Assembly: GCA_002427845.1 (NCBI GenBank)
Contig: DIYZ01000123.1
Coordinates: 4,509 to 9,854 of the forward strand
From: Chloracidobacterium sp. UBA6041
GTDB lineage: Bacteria; Acidobacteriota; Blastocatellia; Pyrinomonadales; Pyrinomonadaceae
Direction: 5' to 3'
DNA length: 5,346 nucleotides
The first letter of the stretch is position 1. Every line of letters begins with the position of its first letter. Below the pieces are notes generated by a model. The model saw only the letters and a list, made by a program, of their open reading frames with translations. It made no database searches and was not told the DNA's origin. The position numbers and the translations under genes are program-made. Shown piece by piece: positions 1-5,346 of the stretch.

Positions 1-3000
1 ACGGCGACTGCGCGAGGTGTTCACTCGCCACCCATTGTTCTGACTGTGCGCCAGGTTCTGACCCGGATTGACGTGACGCCTCTGAACGCTTCTATTCCTG
101 CCGGCGGCACGGAACAATTCACCGCCCGGGCATTTGATCAGAATAACAATGCGATGGCCGGCGTGACTTTCGCCTGGGACTCAATGAACCCGACCGCCGC
201 TAATGTGAATCAGGCGGGCCTAGCGATGGGCCAGAACGTCGGTGAGACTTCAATCACGGCGTCAGCTCAGGGGGTTACCGGTTTCGCTTTGCTCAGCGTG
301 ACTGGTCCAACAATCGTTTTTAATGAGGTGCTGGCTGATCCTCCGGGCGGTGCGTCCGATCTCGTTGGCGATGCCAACCACGACGGCGTTCGTAGTTCGA
401 ATGATGATGAATTCGTGGAGTTCGTGAATCTAACTGGCGCAGCGATCGATCTTTCCGGTTGGACGGTGCGCACACATGCTACAGGCAGCGCGACGGAGAC
501 CACCCGCCACACATTTGCTACGCGGAGTAATCTGCCGGCGAGCGAAGCAATCGTGATTTTCGGCGGCGGCACCTTTGATCCTGCTAACCCGGTGTTCGGC
601 TGCGCCAGAATAGTGAAGGCTTCCTCGGGAGGCCTCTCGCTAACCAATTCCGGACTGACAGTGGTCCTGCGTGACGCCTCAGGTAATCTTGTCGTCCAGT
701 TTTCTTATGGCGGCACGAGTGGATTGGACGGCGACAACGATCAATCGCTCACGCGCTCCCCCGATAACACCGGAGACTTTGTGCAACACATTGGCGCTGC
801 CGGCGCGAACGGCAGGAAATTCTCACCGGGGCTTAAGGTTGACGGTACACCCCTTGGCCCCTGTCCCGGTCACCTTACGAGCATTACGATCTCGCCTGTA
901 TCCGCGAGCGTTGCCACGGGCGAATCGACGCACTTTACTGCCCAGGCTTTTGACGAGTACGGCCGACCATTGTCTGAGACCACCATCGAGTTTGCTTCCG
1001 ATAACAACGCTGTTGCCATCATTGACTCAGTGATCACAAACTCTGCGGGCGGCAGTGCCGTGGCGGCCATCACAGGGCAGGGTGCGGGCACAGCCGTCAT
1101 AACCGCTGCAGCAGACGCAGGCATAACGCGAGTGATAAGTAATCAGGCAACGCTGTCCGTAACTCCTCGCGTGACTCGCGTCGAAGTTTCGCCTGCGCGG
1201 GCCGACATCAATCGCGGTAACACACAACAGTTCACGGCCACGGCGTTTGATCAAAACAATCAGCCTCTGACGGGCATAGCATTCACCTGGTCGTCAGGTA
1301 ACGCAAACGTCGCGATTGTTAATGCCAACGGTCTCGCCACCGGCCTCGGTATCGGTCAAGTGGCCATTACCGCAACAACCGCCGACGGAACAGGGGCCAC
1401 GATCTCCGGGACTGTGGCCTTAGCGGTGCGCGTGCCGCTGGTGATCAATGAAATTCTGGCAGACCCAGCCGGCAGCACAAGCGCCGACTTGGCTGGAGAC
1501 TCGAACCGTGATGGCGTTCGCGATAGCGATGACGATGAGTTCGTCGAACTGCTAAATAATTCCAGCGACGCGGTAAACATTTCCGGCGTGGTCATTGCTG
1601 ACAGCGCCAGCAATCGGTTCACCTTCCCGGCAAATACAACTCTGGCTGCCGGACGCGCGGTCGTGATCTTTGGAGGCGGCAGTCCGCCAATCAATGATCC
1701 GGCATTTGGCGGGGCGCTGATTGTTACAACGAGCACGTTGAGTCTGAGCAATACCGGAGACACGGTGACAGCGAAGCTTCCAGTGGCAGGCGCAGACGTT
1801 GTCATCGATTCACACGCATACGGCGCGGAAGGCGGCAGCGATCATTCGTTAACACGCTCGCCCGATGCTGAAGTTGGTTCGGCGGGAGGCAGCTTCGTGG
1901 CCCACACGTCGGCGACAAACGCTGCGGGACGTCTTTTCTCGCCCGGCACGCGCGCCGATGGCACACCCTTCGGCTCCCCGCTCATTACGCGGATTGCGAT
2001 CCTACCTGACACCGCCGCCGTTAACATCGGCGCAGCGCAGTCGTTCACGAGTCATGCCTACAGCGACGCAGGCGGATCGGAAGTGGAGGTTTTCAACGTT
2101 TGCTTCATTTGGGATTCAAGCGATACGACGAAGGCTACGGTAGTTCCAAACACCGGCGCGGCAACGACCGCAACCGCTATCGCCGCCGGCAACTCAATAA
2201 TCCGTGCGCGCGCAGGCGCTCTACAAGGAACGGCAATGCTTACTGTTAATCCGCCGCCGCCCACACTCACTATCGATGACGTTACGCAGAACGAGGGTAA
2301 CAATGGCCCCGCCACATTCACCTTCACTGTTACGTTGTCGGCGGCCGCGCCGGCAGGTGGCGTTTCTTTTGACATCGCCACTCACGATGATACAGCGACT
2401 GTGGGCGACGGCGATTACGTTGCGAGGACGTTAACCGCCCAGACGGTTCCAGCCGGAAGTCAGACTTACAACTTCGACGTTACCGTAAATGGCGATTTGA
2501 AGATCGAGCCAAACGAAACGTTCTTCGTTGATGTCACCAACGTGACCGGAGCAAATATTGGTCGCGCTCATGCGTTAGCCATGATTCAAAACGACGATAA
2601 TCCGCCCACGCCGGCGCTTTCCGTAAGCGACGTCTCGCAAAACGAAGGTAACAACGGAACAAGTACATTCACATTCACAGTCAGTCTTTCGATACCTGCA
2701 CTTGCGGGCGGCGTCACGTTTGATATCAGCACTACCGACGCTACCGCGCATGACCATGATCCGGCCACCGAAGACAACGATTACCTGCCGCGAAGTCTGG
2801 CGGCCCAAACCATTCCCGAGGGAACGCAAACCTATACATTCAATGTCACGGTTAACGGCGACACCCTCGTCGAGCCAGATGAAACTTTCTTCGTCAACGT
2901 GACAAATGTTTCTGGTGCCAACGTCGCAGACAGTCAGGGCCAGGGAACAATTCAGAACGATGACACTCCCCTGCTTGTCATTAGTCAGATTTACGGCGGC

Positions 3001-3567
3001 GGCGGCAACACCAGTGCTACTTATCAGAACGACTTCATCGAGATCTTCAATCGCGGCACGACTACCGTAGACTTTTCGGTCACGCCTTACTCCGTGCAAT
3101 ACGCCGCAGCCACGAGCGCCTTTAGCACCAACAAGACAGACATCACTGCCGGTGTTGTTGAACCGGGCCAGTACTTCCTCATTCGCGAGGCCTCGGGCGG
3201 CGCGGCGGGCTCGGCGCTGCCGACCCCAGATGCGACGGGCAATATTAATCTTGCGGCCACCGCCGGTAAGGTTGCATTGGTTGTTGGCACGACACTCTTC
3301 AACAGCGCGACGTGTCCCGGCGACGATGGTATTAGCCCCTTCAATCCGAATGTGGCGGCCATCGCGGACTTTGTTGGCTACGGCAGCACGGCAAATTGCT
3401 ATGAAGGTAGCGCACCGGTCGCGGTTTCTGGTACAAACTCAAACGCCCGATCCGTTATCAGAACGATTAGCTGCACTGACACGAATAACAGCGCCGCCGA
3501 TTTCAGCAATCCTACAACTGCGCCGACGGCCCGCAACACGGCCACGACATCTGCTCCATGTCCTTAG
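1..3567 (+). CDS. Giant secreted/surface protein with Ig-like (Big), lamin-tail (LTD) and Calx-beta domains, 5' partial
   Basis: The frame is open from base 1 to the TAG at 3565-3567, giving 1188 codons with no start in view. The GTG at 46 is not a credible start, because codons 1-15 read as the last strand of an Ig-like domain (ending PPIVLTV). Domains by codon number: end of Ig-like 1-15; Ig-like 16-102; LTD 103-290; Ig-like 291-389 and 390-476; LTD 477-660; Ig-like 661-754; PPPP linker; Calx-beta 755-866 and 872-988 (both with QNEGNNG and an EP[ND]ETFFV motif); final LTD 991-1188 (starting LLVISQIYGGGG). Family knowledge: these are extracellular beta-sandwich modules used in adhesion or scaffolding, and Calx-beta domains often bind Ca2+. 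No enzymatic domain is seen. The last LTD has four Cys (codons at 3313, 3397, 3472, 3559) that could form disulfides. The protein ends SAPCP with no LPXTG, PEP-CTERM or clear type IX sorting tail, so the anchoring mode is unknown. The exact ligand cannot be told from sequence. Confidence 0.93.
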   Translation, partial: TATARGVHSPPIVLTVRQVLTRIDVTPLNASIPAGGTEQFTARAFDQNNNAMAGVTFAWDSMNPTAANVNQAGLAMGQNVGETSITASAQGVTGFALLSVTGPTIVFNEVLADPPGGASDLVGDANHDGVRSSNDDEFVEFVNLTGAAIDLSGWTVRTHATGSATETTRHTFATRSNLPASEAIVIFGGGTFDPANPVFGCARIVKASSGGLSLTNSGLTVVLRDASGNLVVQFSYGGTSGLDGDNDQSLTRSPDNTGDFVQHIGAAGANGRKFSPGLKVDGTPLGPCPGHLTSITISPVSASVATGESTHFTAQAFDEYGRPLSETTIEFASDNNAVAIIDSVITNSAGGSAVAAITGQGAGTAVITAAADAGITRVISNQATLSVTPRVTRVEVSPARADINRGNTQQFTATAFDQNNQPLTGIAFTWSSGNANVAIVNANGLATGLGIGQVAITATTADGTGATISGTVALAVRVPLVINEILADPAGSTSADLAGDSNRDGVRDSDDDEFVELLNNSSDAVNISGVVIADSASNRFTFPANTTLAAGRAVVIFGGGSPPINDPAFGGALIVTTSTLSLSNTGDTVTAKLPVAGADVVIDSHAYGAEGGSDHSLTRSPDAEVGSAGGSFVAHTSATNAAGRLFSPGTRADGTPFGSPLITRIAILPDTAAVNIGAAQSFTSHAYSDAGGSEVEVFNVCFIWDSSDTTKATVVPNTGAATTATAIAAGNSIIRARAGALQGTAMLTVNPPPPTLTIDDVTQNEGNNGPATFTFTVTLSAAAPAGGVSFDIATHDDTATVGDGDYVARTLTAQTVPAGSQTYNFDVTVNGDLKIEPNETFFVDVTNVTGANIGRAHALAMIQNDDNPPTPALSVSDVSQNEGNNGTSTFTFTVSLSIPALAGGVTFDISTTDATAHDHDPATEDNDYLPRSLAAQTIPEGTQTYTFNVTVNGDTLVEPDETFFVNVTNVSGANVADSQGQGTIQNDDTPLLVISQIYGGGGNTSATYQNDFIEIFNRGTTTVDFSVTPYSVQYAAATSAFSTNKTDITAGVVEPGQYFLIREASGGAAGSALPTPDATGNINLAATAGKVALVVGTTLFNSATCPGDDGISPFNPNVAAIADFVGYGSTANCYEGSAPVAVSGTNSNARSVIRTISCTDTNNSAADFSNPTTAPTARNTATTSAPCP
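46..870 (+). repeat. Ig-like + LTD module, copy 1 (within the large CDS)
   Basis: This is a coding repeat. The Ig-like part carries QFTARAFDQNN followed by FAW, and the LTD part carries FNEVLADP, DDEFVEFVN, IVIFGGG, DQSLTRSPD and a closing FSPGLKVDGTPLG. The same landmarks recur in the same order in the module at 1168-1980. An aspartate-rich dockerin/EF-hand-like loop (DANHDGVRSSND, 370-405) sits between the first LTD strand and the DDEFVE strand. Confidence 0.85.
1168..1980 (+). repeat. Ig-like + LTD module, copy 2 (within the large CDS)
   Basis: This is the second copy of the module at 46-870. Matching landmarks are QFTATAFDQNN then FTW, INEILADP, DDEFVELLN, VVIFGGG, DHSLTRSPD and a closing FSPGTRADGTPFG. 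The dockerin-like loop is present again (DSNRDGVRDSDD, 1498-1533). The two copies differ at many synonymous and non-synonymous sites, so the duplication is not recent. An extra Ig-like domain (871-1167) separates them. Confidence 0.85.
2263..2964 (+). repeat. Tandem pair of Calx-beta domains (within the large CDS)
   Basis: Two adjacent domains of about 112-117 residues share QNEGNNG near the start (2287-2307 and 2638-2658), TFTFTV, AGGV[ST]FDI, DNDY or DGDY, QTYNF or QTYTF, VNGD, EP[ND]ETFFV[DN]V and a closing QNDD. The QNEGNNG codons differ at synonymous positions in four of seven places, so the pair has been kept similar in protein while the DNA drifted. Acidic positions in D[NG]DY and EPDE match those used for Ca2+ binding in the Calx-beta family, so Ca2+ binding is plausible but inferred. 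Confidence 0.88.
3558..3567 (+). other. Gene overlap: adhesin stop over GH47 start
   Basis: The GH47 ATG (3558-3560) lies in a different frame inside the last three sense codons of the upstream gene, whose TAG is at 3565-3567. In the GH47 frame the nearest upstream stop is TAA at 3486-3488 and I find no ATG, GTG or TTG between it and 3558, so this ATG is the first possible start. No Shine-Dalgarno-like purine run is seen in the preceding 18 nt. This favours re-initiation by ribosomes ending on the upstream gene, which is an inference. Confidence 0.7.
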
Positions 3568-4979
3568 CGAACCCTAAGCCCTTCTCTTCCCCACCGCGGG
3601 CTACACCTAAGCTGGTAACGCTGCTACTGATCTTTGTAGTCACCGCTGGTAATGCGTCGCTCACCTATTCTCAACAAACGAACAAACGAAAACTGGCGGC
3701 TGAGGTGCGCACAGAGTTTCTGCACGCCTGGAACGGCTACAAGAAGTATGCGTGGGGACATGACGATCTGAAACCGCTCAGCAAGGGGTATCACGATTGG
3801 TATGCGGAACCGCTTTTGATGACGCCCGTCGATGCCCTCGACACGATGTTCCTCATGGGCTTTAAAGACGAGGCCACCAGCACTAAGAGCTACATCATCC
3901 AAAATCTTTCTTTCGACAAAGACATCTACGTCCAAAATTTCGAGATCACGATCCGACTGCTGGGCGGTCTGCTTTCCAGTTACCAACTGACCGGCGACAA
4001 GCGACTGTTGGCGCTCGCCGAAGATTTGGGAAACAGGCTGCTGCCGGTTTTCGATTCTCCCACGGGGCTGCCTTATAGATTCGTCAATCTCAAAACAGGA
4101 AAAGTGCGCGGCGCCGAAAGCAACCCAGCGGAAACCGGCACATTACTTATCGAATTTGGCACGCTCAGCAAACTAACCGGCCGGCCCATCTTCTACGACA
4201 AAGCCAAGCGCGCACTGGTGGAGACTTACAAGCGGCGTTCTGCCATCGGATTAGTCGGCGAGAAAATCAACGTTGAGACCGGCAAGTGGACGAACACCGA
4301 TAGCCACATCAGCGGGGCCATCGACAGTTACTATGAATACCTTTTGAAGTGCTGGCTCCTGTTTGACGATCAGGATTGCCGGCGCATGTGGCTCGACAGT
4401 ATCGCGGCGATCAACAAGTATCTTCCCGACGAAGTCGACCGCGAAGTCAGCCGGCGTCTTGAGCGGGAACTCTGGTACGGTCACGCCGATATGAATACCG
4501 GCAAGCGCACCGCCACCACGTATGGCGCACTCGATGCCTTCTTTCCGGCAGTGCTGGCGCTCTCAGGTGATCTAAAGCGCGCGGCTCGTTTGCAGGAGTC
4601 ATCTTTCAGGATGTGGAAACTGCACAATATCGAGCCGGAAGAAATCAATTACCAGACAATGGAGGTTACGTATCCCGGTTATCCTCTGCGGCCGGAGATC
4701 ATTGAGTCCACTTATTATCTTTATCACTACACTAAAGACCCGCATTACCTGGCGATGGGCCAGACGCTGTTCGCGGATTTCATGAAGCACTGCAGGACGG
4801 AAGAGGGTTATGCAGCGCTGCAGAGCGTGGTTACGAAAGAGAAATCCGACTCCATGCAAAGCTTCCTCTTTGCCGAGACTTTCAAATACTTCTACCTGCT
4901 TTTCGCGCCGGCAAGAACACTAAACTTCGACAAAGTGATCTTCAACACCGAAGCCCACCCCATCCAGCGCACGTGGTAG
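3558..4979 (+). CDS. Exported glycoside hydrolase family 47 protein (class I alpha-1,2-mannosidase type, EDEM-like)
   Basis: A complete 473-residue protein. Residues 1-40 form a signal peptide: basic residues K7, R14 and K18, a hydrophobic core at 19-30 (LVTLLLIFVVTA), and cleavage likely near A33 or S38. The rest, about 435 residues, is one GH47 (alpha/alpha)7-barrel catalytic domain of normal length. Family blocks in order: AWNGYKKYAWGHDDLKPLSK (57-76), DALDTMFLMG (92-101), FEITIRLLGGLLSSY (128-142), GTLLIEFGTLSKLTG (194-208), DSYYEYLLK (256-264), LRPEIIESTYYLY (377-389), DSMQSFLFAETFKY (431-444) and FNTEAHP (462-468). By alignment from memory with human ER mannosidase I, the catalytic acids are E129, D256 and E380, and T464 is the Ca2+-binding Thr; all are present. 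Family members hydrolyse alpha-1,2-linked mannose with inversion, needing Ca2+. The location is extracytoplasmic. Most known members are eukaryotic ER/Golgi enzymes; bacterial ones exist (for example from Caulobacter). Substrate is not shown by the sequence. Confidence 0.95.
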   Translation: MSLANPKPFSSPPRATPKLVTLLLIFVVTAGNASLTYSQQTNKRKLAAEVRTEFLHAWNGYKKYAWGHDDLKPLSKGYHDWYAEPLLMTPVDALDTMFLMGFKDEATSTKSYIIQNLSFDKDIYVQNFEITIRLLGGLLSSYQLTGDKRLLALAEDLGNRLLPVFDSPTGLPYRFVNLKTGKVRGAESNPAETGTLLIEFGTLSKLTGRPIFYDKAKRALVETYKRRSAIGLVGEKINVETGKWTNTDSHISGAIDSYYEYLLKCWLLFDDQDCRRMWLDSIAAINKYLPDEVDREVSRRLERELWYGHADMNTGKRTATTYGALDAFFPAVLALSGDLKRAARLQESSFRMWKLHNIEPEEINYQTMEVTYPGYPLRPEIIESTYYLYHYTKDPHYLAMGQTLFADFMKHCRTEEGYAALQSVVTKEKSDSMQSFLFAETFKYFYLLFAPARTLNFDKVIFNTEAHPIQRTW

Positions 4980-4992
4980 CAGTAGACACTCA

Positions 4993-5020
4993 AAGCTCCG
5001 GAGGAGCTAAATGTTTATAG
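4993..5020 (+). repeat. Palindromic repeat family 1, unit 1
   Basis: A 6-bp stem AGCTCC / GGAGCT (4994-4999 with 5003-5008) around GGA is followed by the tail AAATGTTTATAG (5009-5020). The same hairpin-plus-tail layout recurs at 5043-5070 and, on the other strand, at 5110-5137. It begins 13 nt after the GH47 stop codon. Confidence 0.8.
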
Positions 5021-5042
5021 TAACCGTCGGTATAGCTCAATC

Positions 5043-5070
5043 AAGCTCCGGACGGAGCGAAATATCTATC
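5043..5070 (+). repeat. Palindromic repeat family 1, unit 2
   Basis: The stem GCTCCG / CGGAGC (5045-5050 with 5053-5058) is followed by GAAATATCTATC (5059-5070). It is a direct repeat of unit 1 with a 50-nt period, starting with the same AAGCTCCGGA and carrying one extra base in the hairpin. Confidence 0.8.
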
Positions 5071-5084
5071 GCCCATAAATGGGC
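5071..5084. repeat. Hairpin GCCCAT-AA-ATGGGC between repeat units
   Basis: A perfect 6-bp inverted repeat, GCCCAT (5071-5076) and ATGGGC (5079-5084), directly abuts unit 2 of the family-1 repeat. It lacks the CTATAG-type tail and so is either a spacer hairpin of the compound element or an independent structure. It is followed by TTAGAATAAG rather than a T-run, so it does not look like a terminator. Confidence 0.7.
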
Positions 5085-5109
5085 TTAGAATAAGAGAGAG
5101 TCACATGGT

Positions 5110-5137
5110 CTATAGACATTCCGTCCCTACCGGGACT
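5110..5137 (-). repeat. Palindromic repeat family 1, unit 3, inverted
   Basis: Read on the - strand this gives a GTCCC / GGGAC stem around GGTA, then GGAATGTCTATAG. The tail matches unit 1 (AATGTTTATAG) almost exactly, but the stem has a different sequence that still pairs. The tail also forms part of a perfect 10-nt palindrome GTCTATAGAC at 5108-5117. The unit is oriented opposite to units 1 and 2. Confidence 0.78.
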
Positions 5138-5241
5138 AAACGACCAACGCTCAAGACCCCCCAATCGCAGTTGGAACCTACGGCAGGTCTCGTCCACTAG
5201 TTTGCCATTGCGACTGCAAGGAAAATCATCGAGGGATCGGG

Positions 5242-5269
5242 CTGTTTAGAAAGCGGACTTGTCCGCCGC
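5242..5269 (+). repeat. Palindromic repeat family 2, unit A
   Basis: The head CTGTTTAGAAA (5242-5252) is followed by the hairpin GCGGAC-TT-GTCCGC (5253-5266). Its reverse-oriented partner is at 5281-5308. The downstream CGCTTCGTTTT contains a four-T run, so a weak terminator role is possible but not favoured. Confidence 0.8.
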
Positions 5270-5280
5270 TTCGTTTTCCG

Positions 5281-5308
5281 ACGGTGCACAAGTGCGCTCT
5301 CTAAACGG
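5281..5308 (-). repeat. Palindromic repeat family 2, unit B, inverted
   Basis: Read on the - strand it begins CCGTTTAGAGA and continues with the hairpin GCGCAC-TT-GTGCAC. The head shares GTTTAGA with unit A and the loop core ACTTGT is identical, while the stem differs. The fourth stem pair is G-C in unit A and C-G in unit B, a compensatory change. One pair is U.G when read as + strand RNA and an A.C mismatch on the - strand. Confidence 0.8.
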
Positions 5309-5329
5309 ATTTCTGTTGAGTTGTGGAGT

Positions 5330-5346
5330 GCGGTGACCTGTCACCG
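5330..5346. repeat. Hairpin cut by the right edge
   Basis: CGGTGAC (5331-5337) and GTCACCG (5340-5346) form a 7-bp stem around CT, and G5330 could pair with the next base outside the window. The loop core ACCTGT resembles the ACTTGT of family 2, but the preceding TGTGGAGT differs from the GTTTAGA head, so it may be a third repeat type. It is incomplete at the boundary. Confidence 0.65.

Larger units (their letters stand above)
4980..5346. other. Non-coding spacer packed with short palindromic repeats
   Basis: No convincing open reading frame, tRNA or rRNA is seen in these 367 nt. The segment 4993-5137 contains three units of one hairpin-plus-tail repeat, and 5242-5308 contains an inverted pair of a second hairpin repeat. 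Another hairpin runs into the right edge. The stretch 5141-5241 between them shows no structure I can assign. No hairpin followed by a good T-run is placed just after the GH47 stop, so a classical intrinsic terminator is not evident; transcription may end within the repeat array. Confidence 0.75.

Noticed and set aside
46..48. GTG at 46 as the true start of the large gene
   Set aside because: The frame is open to base 1 and codons 1-15 continue a normal Ig-like domain ending, so the gene is cut by the left edge.
1356..1805. Antisense open frame of 149 codons opposite LTD copy 2
   Set aside because: It lies wholly within a well-supported coding region, with no family motif and no start signal of its own.
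2575..3099. Antisense open frame of 174 codons opposite the Calx-beta region
   Set aside because: Its translation has no recognisable domain and is low-complexity in places, while the + strand frame encodes clear Calx-beta domains there. It is a shadow.
4994..5008. Rho-independent terminator of the GH47 gene
   Set aside because: The hairpin is well placed but is followed by AAATGTTTATAG rather than a T-run, and it belongs to a repeat family.
4993..5137. CRISPR array
   Set aside because: The repeat units differ in stem sequence, are in mixed orientation and have no regular unique spacers of uniform length.
5141..5241. Small RNA or gene remnant between the two repeat elements
   Set aside because: A weak GCAGT/ACTGC pairing (5167-5171 with 5213-5217) is all that is seen; there is no promoter, open frame or conserved motif to support a call.
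5253..5277. Intrinsic terminator (GC hairpin then GTTTT)
   Set aside because: The four-T run starts 8 nt after the stem and the hairpin is better explained as one unit of an inverted repeat pair.

Overview
The window holds two genes on the + strand and a non-coding right end. Its style suggests Acidobacteriota, perhaps Blastocatellia/Pyrinomonadales: a very long secreted protein built from bacterial Ig-like, lamin-tail (LTD) and Calx-beta domains, a signal-peptide-bearing glycoside hydrolase, moderately high GC, and a spacer filled with short palindromic repeats. The taxonomic placement is an inference from remembered protein style, not a measured result.

Layout. Positions 1-3567 are the 3' part of a giant multidomain surface or secreted protein; its reading frame is open through the left edge, so its start and signal peptide lie outside. 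In order it shows the end of one Ig-like domain, Ig-like, LTD, two Ig-like, LTD, Ig-like, two Calx-beta and a final cysteine-containing LTD. Positions 3558-4979 encode a complete glycoside hydrolase family 47 (class I alpha-1,2-mannosidase type) protein with a signal peptide. Its ATG overlaps the end of the upstream gene by 10 nt, so the two are probably co-transcribed and translationally coupled. Positions 4980-5346 contain no convincing gene. They hold two different families of short hairpin repeats, both with units in opposite orientations, plus a further hairpin cut by the right edge.

How the parts may work together. Both proteins appear to be exported and both families are associated with calcium (Calx-beta and dockerin-like loops in the first, the catalytic Ca2+ of GH47 in the second). 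A cell-surface adhesin or scaffold made together with an extracytoplasmic mannosidase is a reasonable hypothesis for use of mannose-rich glycans, but nothing in the window shows the substrate. The points most worth a second look are the EDEM-like character of this bacterial GH47, its overlap with the adhesin gene, and the two REPIN-like repeat families in the right-hand spacer.
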